This document shows positions 9,926 to 19,011 of a DNA stretch of 64,000 bases, in pieces. The stretch comes from Woeseiaceae bacterium (GTDB lineage Bacteria > Pseudomonadota > Gammaproteobacteria > Steroidobacterales > Woeseiaceae). The DNA is taken from contig JANQLK010000016.1 of NCBI GenBank assembly GCA_028280615.1, positions 62,001 through 126,000 of the forward strand. Direction: 5' to 3'. The first letter of the stretch is position 1, and each line of letters starts with the position of its first letter. The notes beneath the pieces are model-generated. The model saw only the letters and a list, made by a program, of their open reading frames with translations. It ran no database searches and was not told the DNA's origin. Made by a program: the position numbers and the translations under genes.

Positions 9926-11749
9926 ATGCATACGACGATCGACCGCGTAACACGCCGTATCGAATCGCGCAGCCAGGATTCGCGCGCCGCATACCTCGAG
10001 CGAATCGACACGGCGGCCAGGCGAGGGCCGGGGCGTGATTCGATGTCCTGCAGCAACCTGGCGCACGGCATTGCGTCGACGGCGCCGGCGGTCAAGGAAG
10101 CGCTGAAGAGCGGCTCGGTCCGCAACATCGGCATCGTTTCCGCCTACAACGACATGTTGAGCGCGCACCAGCCCTTCGAGACCTACCCCGCGAAGATCCG
10201 CGCCGCGGCCGAGAAACGCGGCGCGCTCGCGCAGTTCGCGGGCGGCACACCGGCGATGTGCGACGGCGTCACGCAAGGCCAGGACGGCATGGATCTGTCG
10301 CTGTTCAGCCGCGACGTGATCGCGCTGTCCACCGCCGTGGCGCTGTCCCACGACATGTTCGACGCGACGGTCTGCTTGGGGATTTGCGACAAGATCGTAC
10401 CGGGTCTCCTGATCGGCGCGCTGTCGTTCGGTCACCTGCCCACCGTGTTCATTCCGGCCGGCCCGATGGTCAGCGGGCTGTCGAACAAGGAGAAGGCGCG
10501 CGTGCGCGAGGATTTCGCCGCCGGCCGCGTCGACCGCAGCGAGCTGCTCGAGGCCGAGTGCGCGGCCTATCATTCCCCCGGCACCTGCACGTTTTACGGC
10601 ACGGCGAACAGCAACCAGATGCTCATGGAATTCATGGGATTGCAGCTCCCGGGCGGTTCGTTCGTCAATCCGGGCACCGAGCTGCGCGAGCGGCTGACCG
10701 ATGAGGCAGTCGCCACCGTGCTCGGGATCGCGGGGCCCGGCGAGGGCCACACACCGATCGGTCATATCGTCGACGAGAAGGCGATCGTGAACGCGATCAT
10801 CGGTCTGCTCGCGACCGGCGGATCGACGAATCACACCATTCATCTCGTGGCGATCGCACAGGCGGCCGGAATCCGCATCGACTGGAACGACATCGCCGAG
10901 CTGTCGTCGGTCGTGCCGCTCCTGGCGCGCGTCTATCCCAACGGCGTCGCCGATGTGAATCACTTCCACGCCGCGGGCGGCCTGGGCTTCGTGATCCGCG
11001 AGCTGCTTGCCAACGGGCTGCTGCACGGGGACGTAAAGACGATTCTCGGCGACGGCCTCGACAGCTTCGCCAGGGAACCCTACCTGGCCGACGAGGGGAT
11101 CGAGTGGCGGCCGGCGCGGGAGAGCTCGCTCGACGAAGACATCCTGAGGCCGAGCGTCCGGCCTTTCGACGAGGAGGGCGGCATGCGCGTGGTCGACGGC
11201 AACCTGGGTCGAGCCATCGTCAAGGTCTCGGCCGTCGACGAGCGCTACCGGACGATTCGCGCGCCGGCCAGGGTGTTCGCGTCGCAGGCCGACTTCACCC
11301 GCGCGTTCAATGACGGCGAGCTCGAGCAAGACTTCGTCGCCGTGCTGCCGGGCCAGGGTCCGAGGGCGATCGGCATGCCGGAGCTGCACAAGTTGACGCC
11401 GTATCTCGGTGTCCTGCAGGGCCGCGGCTTTCGCGTCGCGCTGCTGACGGACGGACGCATGTCCGGGGCGTCCGGCAAGGTGCTCGCCGCGATCCAGGTT
11501 TCGCCCGAGGCGCTGGCCGGCGGCCTGATCGGCCGAATTCGGGACGGCGACACGATCGAGATCGATTCGTCCCGGGGCGTCGTCGCTGCGACCGCCGCCG
11601 ACGACATCGCGGCGCGGCCCGAGCCGTCGCTCGACCTCGCGCGCAGCCACTCGGGCATGGGGCGCGAGCTGTTCGCGGCATTCCGACAGTCGGTAACCAG
11701 CGCCGAGGAGGGCGCGACGATTTTTCCTGGAGCGCTGCCGCAGTACTGA
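9926..11749 (+). CDS. edd: phosphogluconate dehydratase
   Basis: 607 aa IlvD/Edd-family Fe-S dehydratase, forming 2-keto-3-deoxy-6-phosphogluconate in the Entner-Doudoroff pathway. Recognisable are [11 protein letters not shown] near the N-terminus, [34 protein letters not shown] (cluster-binding cysteines) and [18 protein letters not shown] toward the C-terminus. Length and motifs point to Edd rather than IlvD. The next gene is glk, not eda, so the aldolase that uses its product must be encoded elsewhere. Confidence 0.96.
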   Translation: MHTTIDRVTRRIESRSQDSRAAYLERIDTAARRGPGRDSMSCSNLAHGIASTAPAVKEALKSGSVRNIGIVSAYNDMLSAHQPFETYPAKIRAAAEKRGALAQFAGGTPAMCDGVTQGQDGMDLSLFSRDVIALSTAVALSHDMFDATVCLGICDKIVPGLLIGALSFGHLPTVFIPAGPMVSGLSNKEKARVREDFAAGRVDRSELLEAECAAYHSPGTCTFYGTANSNQMLMEFMGLQLPGGSFVNPGTELRERLTDEAVATVLGIAGPGEGHTPIGHIVDEKAIVNAIIGLLATGGSTNHTIHLVAIAQAAGIRIDWNDIAELSSVVPLLARVYPNGVADVNHFHAAGGLGFVIRELLANGLLHGDVKTILGDGLDSFAREPYLADEGIEWRPARESSLDEDILRPSVRPFDEEGGMRVVDGNLGRAIVKVSAVDERYRTIRAPARVFASQADFTRAFNDGELEQDFVAVLPGQGPRAIGMPELHKLTPYLGVLQGRGFRVALLTDGRMSGASGKVLAAIQVSPEALAGGLIGRIRDGDTIEIDSSRGVVAATAADDIAARPEPSLDLARSHSGMGRELFAAFRQSVTSAEEGATIFPGALPQY

Positions 11750-11790
11750 ACACAGGTGCTTAAGTCTTTGGCCTGTGAGAGCATTCGCGG

Positions 11791-12765
11791 ATGGCTCAAA
11801 GCTCCCTGCTAATCGGCGACATCGGCGGCACCAACGCGCGGTTCGCGCTCGCCGATCCCAGGAAGCCGGGCTTCACGTCCGCCGAGACCTTGAAGTGCGC
11901 CGACTACCCGGCCGCGGACGACGCGATCCACGCATTTTTGGAGCGGGTCGGTGCTCCGCAGCCGGCGACCATCTGCCTCGCCGCTGCGGGTCCGATCGTC
12001 GACGATCGCGTGCGGTTTACGAACAACCCCTGGAGTATTGCCGCCAGCGATCTCCGCAACGCGTTCGGGATCGATCGCGTGCGGCTCCTGAACGATTTCG
12101 AATCCATCGCCTACTCCGTGCCTTTCCTCGACGGCGACGATCTCAAGCCTATCGGCCTGCCCGCGCCGGTCTCTCTCGACAAGGACGACTTCATGGTCGG
12201 CGTCATCGGTCCGGGCACGGGTCTCGGATCGGTCGGTTTGAAGCGATTCCGCGGCCAGTACATTCCGCTGCCGAGCGAAGCCTCACACTCGGGCTTTGCG
12301 CCCGAGACGGGCGTCCAGATCGAAATCCTGGGCATTCTTCGCGAGCGCTACGAGCGCGTGTCGAGCGAGCGCGTCGTCTCCGGTCAGGGCATCGAGAATC
12401 TCTACTGGGCGCTCGGCCGCCTGCACGGCGACAAGCGTTCGCCGCTGACGGCGGCCGAGATATTCGCTGCCGCCGAGAGCGACGAGCGGGCCGGCGAGGC
12501 CGTCGAGCTGTTCTTCGAAATCCTGGGCCAGGTTGCGGGCGATCTCGCACTCACGCTGGGCAGCGAGGACGGTATCTTCATCGCCGGCGGTATCGCGCAG
12601 CGCTATCCGGACAAACTCGCCAACTCGGGTTTTCGTGCGGGCTTCGAACACAAGGGCCGTCACCGTTCCATCATGGAGCGCATCCCGACTCGACTCATCA
12701 CGCATCCGCAGCCGGGTCTGCTGGGCGCCGCTTATTGTGCATTGGAGCTCGCGAACGCGGGCTGA
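11791..12765 (+). CDS. glk: glucokinase
   Basis: 324 aa bacterial Glk (ROK-distinct type). ATP loop LIGDIGGTNARFALAD at the N-terminus, GVIGPGTGLGSVGL in the middle, SEASHSGFAP and FIAGGIAQRYPDKL in the C-terminal half. It phosphorylates intracellular glucose, including glucose released from glycogen or maltodextrins by the neighbouring operon. It lies 41 bp after edd. The stop is only 7 bp from the convergent DUF2189 gene. Confidence 0.94.
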   Translation: MAQSSLLIGDIGGTNARFALADPRKPGFTSAETLKCADYPAADDAIHAFLERVGAPQPATICLAAAGPIVDDRVRFTNNPWSIAASDLRNAFGIDRVRLLNDFESIAYSVPFLDGDDLKPIGLPAPVSLDKDDFMVGVIGPGTGLGSVGLKRFRGQYIPLPSEASHSGFAPETGVQIEILGILRERYERVSSERVVSGQGIENLYWALGRLHGDKRSPLTAAEIFAAAESDERAGEAVELFFEILGQVAGDLALTLGSEDGIFIAGGIAQRYPDKLANSGFRAGFEHKGRHRSIMERIPTRLITHPQPGLLGAAYCALELANAG

Positions 12766-12772
12766 GCCGCCG

Positions 12773-13600
12773 TTAGAAAACGCTCCGGTCGCTGCGCGGA
12801 ATCGACGTGATGCCGACTTCGTGGCGCGGGAACGCGTCGGCATCGATCGTTTCGAGGTAGCCGTGCCAGACCGCGTAGCCGATCACCGGAACGATGACGA
12901 CCAGTCCCGCGAACGCGGTCGCAACGCCGAGCAGGAGGCCGGCCACGATCAGCGCCAGCCAGACGATCATCGCGAGCTTGTTGCGGAGCACGGCATTTAC
13001 CGAGGTGACGATCGCGGTCACGCTGTCCACGTCGCGATGCATGAGCATCGGCAGAGAGAACGCGCTGGCGGAAAACGTGACCGATGCGAACACGGCCCCG
13101 ACGACGCTGCCGAACGTCAGGTAGCTGGCCAGCTCGCTCGCGGTCGGCTCGCCGTCGGTCGGGAAGAACACGGTCACCATGACCGCCGCGCGCGCCCAGA
13201 CGAGGAAGATGACGAGCAACACGAGCGCGAAGATCATCTCGTTGCCGAAGTGGCGTTTGAAGGCCGCGCGCAGGCTGCGCGTCAGGTCGGGCGGCTGGCC
13301 GCGCTCCAGCTGCGCGCTGATGGCATACAGCCCGATGCAGGTCAGAGGCGCCAGGAATACGAATCCGCCGATCATGGCGAACATGATCCACTGGCTGCCC
13401 CGAAACCAGGCCAGCAGCGAGACCGTAGCGATGAGCACGGTTACGACAAGGCCGTAAACCAGGCTCTGCTGCGGCGCCCGTACCAGGTCGGCGATACCGC
13501 GTCCGATCCAGCGGAACGGCGCCCACGGCGACAGCTTTCGGCAGGGTGCGACGAAGGGCAGCTCGTCACGATCGACCGGTTCCTGTTGTGCTTCCGTCAT
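12773..13600 (-). CDS. DUF2189 integral membrane protein
   Basis: 275 aa from ATG 13600, which has GGGGAA upstream; an in-frame ATG at 13741 would add 47 unlikely residues. About six hydrophobic spans are visible (for example SLVYGLVVTVLIATVSLLAW and MIFALVLLVIFLVW), and the C-terminus holds VIPVIGYAVWHGYLETID. This matches the DUF2189 family of proteobacterial inner-membrane proteins, whose function is unknown. Often found near respiratory genes, but nothing here ties it to its neighbours. Convergent with glk. Confidence 0.8.
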   Translation of the reverse strand: MTEAQQEPVDRDELPFVAPCRKLSPWAPFRWIGRGIADLVRAPQQSLVYGLVVTVLIATVSLLAWFRGSQWIMFAMIGGFVFLAPLTCIGLYAISAQLERGQPPDLTRSLRAAFKRHFGNEMIFALVLLVIFLVWARAAVMVTVFFPTDGEPTASELASYLTFGSVVGAVFASVTFSASAFSLPMLMHRDVDSVTAIVTSVNAVLRNKLAMIVWLALIVAGLLLGVATAFAGLVVIVPVIGYAVWHGYLETIDADAFPRHEVGITSIPRSDRSVF

Positions 13601-13824
13601 CCCGATTCCCCTGTGCCGCGATGCCGAGCAGCCATCTTCCTCCGTGGCCGTGGCGGCTGCAATGGCGGAGGATACGTAGAACCGATCTCGAACGAGATCA
13701 CGATCTCGACTGAGCTTGGTTTCAGTATCCTGTCCGGTCATCCCCGGCGTGAACCTGACCGCGCATTCCCGTGCGGGCTTTCAATAGACGCCGATGGCGC
13801 ATTGAGACACGAGACACCGGGCGA

Positions 13825-14925
13825 TTAGTCGGTTGCGCCACGGCCGGCGAGCTCTTCGTACAGCGCGATCGTTTTGCGCACCGTGTCCTCGTTGCGGAAG
13901 TGCCTGCCGATGCGTTCGCGCGCGGCCTCGCCCATGCGGCGGCGCCGGTCCGGGTCGCGGTACAGCGTCTCGAAAGCCCGCGCGAGCGCGGCGCCGTCCC
14001 TGATCGGCACGACGAATCCGGATTCGCCGTCGACGACGAGTTCGGGGCTGCCGCCGGAATCGGTCACGACCGGCGCGACGCGGTAGGCCATCGCCTCGAT
14101 GATTGCACGCGCCAGGCCTTCGCGCTTGATCGAGGGCAGGCAGAAGACGTCGCACGCGGCGCTCCAGCGCGGCGCGTCCGCCCTGAAGCCCAGGCGATGG
14201 ATGCGGTCCCTGGCAGGGCTTCGTTCGATGCGGCGGCTCAGCCGCTCGGCGTCCATATTGCCGATCAGCACGAGATGTGCTGGGACGTCTTCCGGCAGCC
14301 GCTCGATCGCGTCGATCAGGTATTCGATGCCCTTGCGGGGCCGGTAGGCGGCCGTGCAGGCGATCGTGTACGCATCGGCAGGAATCCCTTCCCCTGTCAG
14401 GTCGGCGGGTGGGTCCTCATACCAGCTGAGTTCGTGGCCCTTGTGAATCGTCACGGGACGTTCCGCGGGCATGCGCAGGAAAGCGGGGTGCATGTCCAGG
14501 AACCAGCGGCGAATGGCTTCGCAGACACAGACGATCCGGTCGATTCGAGGGTTCAGGTAGCGCTTCCACGACATCGGGTCGAGGAAGCTCAGATTACCCA
14601 CGATGCCGCGATACGCGATGACCTTGACGTCCAGGCCCCTGCAGGCCGAGAGGCCGTTGGTCAGCGCCCGGCTGTTGAAGGTGTGCACGATGTCGTATCG
14701 GCCGCGCTCGAGTTCCGCGCGCAGCGCCTTCGCGCCATCGCGGTCGAAGTTCTTCGTGAGCCGGATATCGATAACGCGGACGCCCGCGTCCTTAAGCACC
14801 TTGTAGTTGGGGTGGTCGTCGGGACACACGACCGATATGTCGACGCCGGCATCGTGCATTTCCGTGAACGTCGCGACGGTCGGCCGGTCCGCGCCTTCGG
14901 TAATGCATAGCGAGCGTATGGCCAT
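13825..14925 (-). CDS. GT4-type glycosyltransferase
   Basis: 366 aa from ATG 14925 (MAIRSLCITEGADRP); upstream in-frame codons are Cys/His-rich and unlike the family. GT-B fold: N-terminal domain to about residue 165, then the donor-binding domain with AYRPRKGIEYLIDAI and the E-x7-E motif in KREGLARAIIEAMA. GGSPELV and GFVVPIRDG follow. Acceptor and donor sugars cannot be inferred. No other surface-polysaccharide genes are nearby. It lies divergent from the c-di-GMP gene, with a CRP-type site between them. Confidence 0.85.
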   Translation of the reverse strand: MAIRSLCITEGADRPTVATFTEMHDAGVDISVVCPDDHPNYKVLKDAGVRVIDIRLTKNFDRDGAKALRAELERGRYDIVHTFNSRALTNGLSACRGLDVKVIAYRGIVGNLSFLDPMSWKRYLNPRIDRIVCVCEAIRRWFLDMHPAFLRMPAERPVTIHKGHELSWYEDPPADLTGEGIPADAYTIACTAAYRPRKGIEYLIDAIERLPEDVPAHLVLIGNMDAERLSRRIERSPARDRIHRLGFRADAPRWSAACDVFCLPSIKREGLARAIIEAMAYRVAPVVTDSGGSPELVVDGESGFVVPIRDGAALARAFETLYRDPDRRRRMGEAARERIGRHFRNEDTVRKTIALYEELAGRGATD

Positions 14926-14951
14926 GGCGCGACAATGTAGCACGGCGGGGA

Positions 14952-14967
14952 TGTGACGCAGATCACA
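14952..14967. promoter_or_regulatory. CRP/Vfr-type binding site
   Basis: TGTGA-CGCAGA-TCACA matches the CRP consensus TGTGA-N6-TCACA at all ten conserved positions. It lies 27 bp before the glycosyltransferase start and about 125 bp before the REC-GGDEF-EAL start. If TATGTA at 15018-15023 is the -10 of the rightward promoter, the site is centred near -70, a class I activation position; for the leftward gene it would more likely repress. Confidence 0.75.
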
Positions 14968-15091
14968 CATGCCCCGCCGACTCCGGTGCGCTGCATCACA
15001 TTCGCACACGTCGTGATTATGTAGACTGGTCAGCCCGGCAGCCGATCGAGCAGGGATCGGACCAAGACGCACGTGGAGAACGGCGGTTACC

Positions 15092-17044
15092 GTGACCGGA
15101 ACGCACAAAAAGCTGGCGACGATTCAGGATCCCTTGAGCCATCGCGTGCTTGTCGTTGACAACGATCCCAAGCTGATTGCCGAGTACGTTCACTGTCTCG
15201 GCGACAACTTCGAGACGGACGATCCGACGTCCACGCTGACCGATCTCGAGAAAGTCTGGCTGCGCGACGAGTCCGACGAGGGCGGCGTCGCGAGCTTCGA
15301 CGTGCGTTCCTGCGACCAGGGCGAGGCGGCGGTCGAAGCCGTCGCCGCCGCCACCAGGGCTGGCCGCCCGTTCGCTATCGTGTTTCTCGATCGCCGTTTG
15401 CCCCCGGGCATCGATGGCCTCGATGCCGCGAGCAGGATTCGCGAGATCGACCCCAACGTGAACCTCGTCATCGTCTCCGACTCGCTCGGCGACAAGCCCG
15501 ACAAGATCGCGCGCGAGATACCGCCGGCCGACAAGATCTTCTTCTTCGAAAAACCCTTCATGGGCGTCGAGTGCCGTCAGCTCGCGGCCGCGCTGTGCGG
15601 CAAGTGGCACGCGGACCGCGCGCTCAGGATGGCCAACGAGGCGCTGGAGCACCGCGTGCAGGAGCGTACGGCCGCGCTGCACAAGCTTGCGTACTACGAC
15701 CCGGTAACCCGACTGCCCAACCAGTTCCTGCTCCTCGACGAACTCGACGCCACGATCGACGCGTCCGAGGACAATGACGGCGATACGGCCGTCATTCTGC
15801 TCGACATCGACCGCTTCAGCTTCATGAACGAGACGATGGGCTACGATTCGGGCACCGAACTGCTGCGTTCCATCGGCAACCGGCTGTCGCGGACCTTCGT
15901 CGAGGACGGTGATCACCCGGGCGCGACGGTCGGCCGCTTCGGCTCGGACGAGTTCGCCGTGGTCATTCCCGGCGTGGCGAGCGAGGACGATACGCGACGG
16001 CTGGCAGAGACCGTGAAAAACACGGTCGAGGCGCCGTTCCTGATTCACGGTCGAGACCTGTTCCTGAAGTGCAGCGTCGGCGTGGCCTGGCACCCCGTGC
16101 ATGGCCGCACGGCGCGCGCCGTGTTTCGCTGCGCCGAAGCCGCATTGCACCGGTCCATGCGCGATCTCGAAAGCCCGATTACCTACTACCACCGTGAAAT
16201 GCGCTACCGTGCCCGGCATCGCTTCGCGCTCGAGGCCGAGCTGCGCATGGCGCTCGATGGCGGCAGAATCCGCGCCTGGTACCAGCCGCAGCAGAGTGTG
16301 ACGACCGGTGAACTCGTCGGGGTCGAAGCGCTCGCACGCTGGGAGCGTCAAGACGGTTCGGTCATTCCACCGTCCGAATTCATCCCGATCAGCGAAGAGA
16401 TGGGCATGGCCGACGCGATCTTCGAATCGATACTCAAGTCGGTCTGCGAAGACATCGTTAGCTGGCGAGAGCACATCGAGAAACAATTCCCGGTCAGCGT
16501 CAACCTCTCGGCGCAGCAGCTGCGCGGCCAGGGCGTTGCGCGCCTCGTGCGCGGGACACTCGAAGAGGCGGGCATCGACCAGCGGCTACTGCGCCTCGAA
16601 CTCACGGAGACCGAGCTGCTCGAGGATCTGTCGATTGCCGAGCCGGCCCTGCGCGAGTTATCGGCCTACGGCGTAAGCATCCACATTGACGACTTCGGAA
16701 CCGGCTACTCCTCGCTGAGTTACCTTGCCCAGCTGCCCGTGCAGGCGCTCAAGATCGACCGTAGTTTCATTTCGAAGGTCGCCGACTCCGATTCCACGCG
16801 GCGCGTGGTACAGGCCATCGTCGCGCTTGGCAAGGCGCTCAACCTCGGCGTAGTCGCCGAAGGCGTGGAGTCCGACCGGCAGTTCGCCCACGTTCGCAGG
16901 TTGGGCTGCGACGCCGTGCAGGGCTACTTCATTGCCAAACCGATGCCGGCCGGCCAGCTGCTGCGCTGGTGCCAGGGTCACGAAGCCACCGAGAGTTTCA
17001 ACTGTGGGACCAACGTCATCAATATCGACAGCGGCGCTTCCTAG
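15092..17044 (+). CDS. response regulator with GGDEF and EAL domains (c-di-GMP phosphodiesterase likely)
   Basis: 650 aa. REC domain at residues 18-170 (acidic pair VVDNDP, phospho-acceptor D100 in VFLDRRLPPG, Lys in FFEKPF). A helical linker leads to a GGDEF domain (about 200-365) whose signature is GSDEF (284-288). The EAL domain (about 375-635) is intact: EAL 412-414, ELTETELLED, IDDFGTGYSSLSYL, LKIDRSF, VAEGVES. Expected activity is c-di-GMP hydrolysis; the altered GGDEF may be inactive or regulatory. The start is a GTG with a distant GGAG, so it is not certain. The architecture needs a partner histidine kinase, none of which is adjacent. Confidence 0.92.
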   Translation: MTGTHKKLATIQDPLSHRVLVVDNDPKLIAEYVHCLGDNFETDDPTSTLTDLEKVWLRDESDEGGVASFDVRSCDQGEAAVEAVAAATRAGRPFAIVFLDRRLPPGIDGLDAASRIREIDPNVNLVIVSDSLGDKPDKIAREIPPADKIFFFEKPFMGVECRQLAAALCGKWHADRALRMANEALEHRVQERTAALHKLAYYDPVTRLPNQFLLLDELDATIDASEDNDGDTAVILLDIDRFSFMNETMGYDSGTELLRSIGNRLSRTFVEDGDHPGATVGRFGSDEFAVVIPGVASEDDTRRLAETVKNTVEAPFLIHGRDLFLKCSVGVAWHPVHGRTARAVFRCAEAALHRSMRDLESPITYYHREMRYRARHRFALEAELRMALDGGRIRAWYQPQQSVTTGELVGVEALARWERQDGSVIPPSEFIPISEEMGMADAIFESILKSVCEDIVSWREHIEKQFPVSVNLSAQQLRGQGVARLVRGTLEEAGIDQRLLRLELTETELLEDLSIAEPALRELSAYGVSIHIDDFGTGYSSLSYLAQLPVQALKIDRSFISKVADSDSTRRVVQAIVALGKALNLGVVAEGVESDRQFAHVRRLGCDAVQGYFIAKPMPAGQLLRWCQGHEATESFNCGTNVINIDSGAS

Positions 17045-17100
17045 TGCCCGCATCCGGACCGGCCACTGGCCCCTGCAGGTAATCTGATAAAGTCCGCCGC

Positions 17101-18078
17101 ATGCGGTGGACTTCGAGCTTCTCACTGATCGTCCTGTTACTCGCCGGCTGCGGCGCAGCCGACGACAACGCCCTGGAATCCGGCGCCGGTGTCGACAACC
17201 GCGGCGTCGGCAAGGACAACTGGTGGGATGCGCTGCCGCGCGAGGAGTGGACTGCTCTCGAGCGACTGCCGTCGCCGGATGACTGGTTCGAGGTCTACTC
17301 GGTCAGCGACGGCGTGTACGCGATCTACGAGCCGGGCCAGTTCGAGGAGGTGATTTCCTATCTCGTCGTCGGCGAACGGCGCGCGCTGTTGTTCGACACC
17401 GGACTCGGCATCGGCGACATGGCGGCAGTAGCGCGCTCGTTGACCAAGCTCGACGTCGTCGTCCTCAATTCCCACTCGCACTACGATCACATCGGCGGTA
17501 ATCACGCCTTCGATGACATCCTGGCGCTCGACGAGCCCTATTCCCGGTCGCGCGCGAGAGGCAGCGACACCGATGCCGTCGCCGAGTTCCTGAGCCCGGG
17601 CTGGGTCTGGAAGGACTTTCCGGACGGCTTCGATCCGGCCGCGTTCCGCAGCCGGCCGTACGCGATAGGCGGAATCGTCGACGACGGCGACGTCATCGAC
17701 CTCGGCGGGCGTCAACTCGAGGTGCTTGCCACGCCCGGGCACGCACCGGACTCGCTGTGCCTGCTCGATCGCGGCAATCGTCTGCTGTTCACGGGCGACA
17801 CGTTCTACCTCGCGCCGCTGTACACGCACCTCGAGGGATCGGACTTCGGCCGCTACGCGGAGTCCGCAAGGCGCCTCGCGGCACTCGCGGGAGACGTCGA
17901 CGTGCTGTTGACCGCACACAACGTGCCCATCGTCGATAGCCGCTACTTGCTCGAACTGGATCGGGCATTCGACGTCATCTCGTCGGGTAAGGGCAGCTAC
18001 GTTGTCACCGACGGCAGTCGCGAATACGATTTTGGCGAGTTCTCGGTTATTGTTCTTCCCGAGAACGTTCCCAACTGA
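17101..18078 (+). CDS. MBL-fold metallo-hydrolase, predicted lipoprotein
   Basis: 325 aa. Signal peptide with lipobox LLAGC (Cys17) predicts a lipid-anchored periplasmic or outer-membrane protein. The metallo-beta-lactamase fold follows, with the metal-binding signature NSHSHYDHIGGN, the later ligands GHAPDS and FTGDTF, and a final His in LLTAHNVPI. The substrate is unknown; metal site and fold are clear, a lactamase role is not implied. It lies 17 bp upstream of the Usp gene, so the two may be co-transcribed. Confidence 0.85.
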   Translation: MRWTSSFSLIVLLLAGCGAADDNALESGAGVDNRGVGKDNWWDALPREEWTALERLPSPDDWFEVYSVSDGVYAIYEPGQFEEVISYLVVGERRALLFDTGLGIGDMAAVARSLTKLDVVVLNSHSHYDHIGGNHAFDDILALDEPYSRSRARGSDTDAVAEFLSPGWVWKDFPDGFDPAAFRSRPYAIGGIVDDGDVIDLGGRQLEVLATPGHAPDSLCLLDRGNRLLFTGDTFYLAPLYTHLEGSDFGRYAESARRLAALAGDVDVLLTAHNVPIVDSRYLLELDRAFDVISSGKGSYVVTDGSREYDFGEFSVIVLPENVPN

Positions 18079-18095
18079 ACCCTGGAGCCCATTGC

Positions 18096-18923
18096 ATGCG
18101 ATCCATCTTGGTCCCCGTCTCCGATCGGCCGGAGTCTGCGAAGGCACTCAACACCGCGTTCACGCTCGGCAAGCGTCTCGGCGCGAGCGTCACCGGCTGC
18201 CACATCCGGCCGCACCGGAACTCCGACGTGTCTCTGTCGACGGCTTTCGCGGATGCCGAGTGGCGGCGCAAGAACAACAAAAAGACGCCGACGCTGGCGA
18301 AGGAACTCTACGAGCAGGTTGCGGGCCGCTACGGCTATGAGCTCAGCAACCGCGCTCGCGTCAGCCCGGCCGCGCTGTGGCAGGAGAAAGTCGGTTCCCC
18401 CGAAATCGTGCTCGGCATCGTCGGGCCGGTCTCCGACCTCGTCGTCGTGACCCGCCCGGCAAGACGCGGTGGCGTGGCCGATATGTTCATGGTGAGCGCG
18501 ATCCTGCAGTCGGCGAGCCCGGTGCTGGTGCTGCCCCGCGCCGCGAAGCGTGTGGTTGGCACGCGCGTGGTCATTGCGTGGAACCAGAGCCGTGAAGCAG
18601 CGCGCACCGTGCGCCTGGCGCTGCCCGTACTCGCGACCGCCGATGAGGTCACGATCGTCAGCTGCGGTCGTGAAGACGAGCCGGGACCGAAGTCCAGTCA
18701 GCTCGCCGGCTACCTGAAGCAGTGGGGTATCAAGACCACGCGGGAAAACACGCGCGGCCGAAGCATCGAGGACGAGCTCTTGGATGTCTGCAACGACCGC
18801 GGCGCGGACCTCGTCGTCGCCGGTGCCTACTCGAAAAGCCGCTGGCGTCAGCGCGTTTTCGGCGGGACGACGCAGCATATGCTGTATAAGGCACGTTTGC
18901 CGCTGCTGACATTGCACACTTGA
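18096..18923 (+). CDS. universal stress protein family protein
   Basis: 275 aa. A Usp fold is recognisable at the start (SILVPVSDRPESAKAL) and again in the second half (RVVIAWNQSREAARTVRLAL). The C-terminal segment ends in the ATP-binding pattern VVAGAYSKSRWRQRVFGG. The first domain lacks that loop, so only the second is likely to bind nucleotide. UspA-like proteins are cytoplasmic; no specific role can be assigned. It follows the MBL lipoprotein gene by 17 bp. Confidence 0.85.
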   Translation: MRSILVPVSDRPESAKALNTAFTLGKRLGASVTGCHIRPHRNSDVSLSTAFADAEWRRKNNKKTPTLAKELYEQVAGRYGYELSNRARVSPAALWQEKVGSPEIVLGIVGPVSDLVVVTRPARRGGVADMFMVSAILQSASPVLVLPRAAKRVVGTRVVIAWNQSREAARTVRLALPVLATADEVTIVSCGREDEPGPKSSQLAGYLKQWGIKTTRENTRGRSIEDELLDVCNDRGADLVVAGAYSKSRWRQRVFGGTTQHMLYKARLPLLTLHT

Positions 18924-19011
18924 CGTAGACCCGAAGCCCGCGGATTTCGCCGGCTTTGTGGTCCTGTGCCCGCTTGGGTACGCTACCGGCTGCCAGAGCC
19001 CGGGGTTGCCC

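Noticed and set aside
9863-11650. 595-codon minus-strand frame opposite edd
   Set aside because: Antisense artefact; edd carries all family motifs and good spacing with its neighbours.
17041-17062. Further copy of the CTAG-type repeat at the stop of the c-di-GMP gene
   Set aside because: Shares CTAG and the 10-mer CCCGCATCCG but needs a 2-base insertion and loses the rest of the core; too weak to call.
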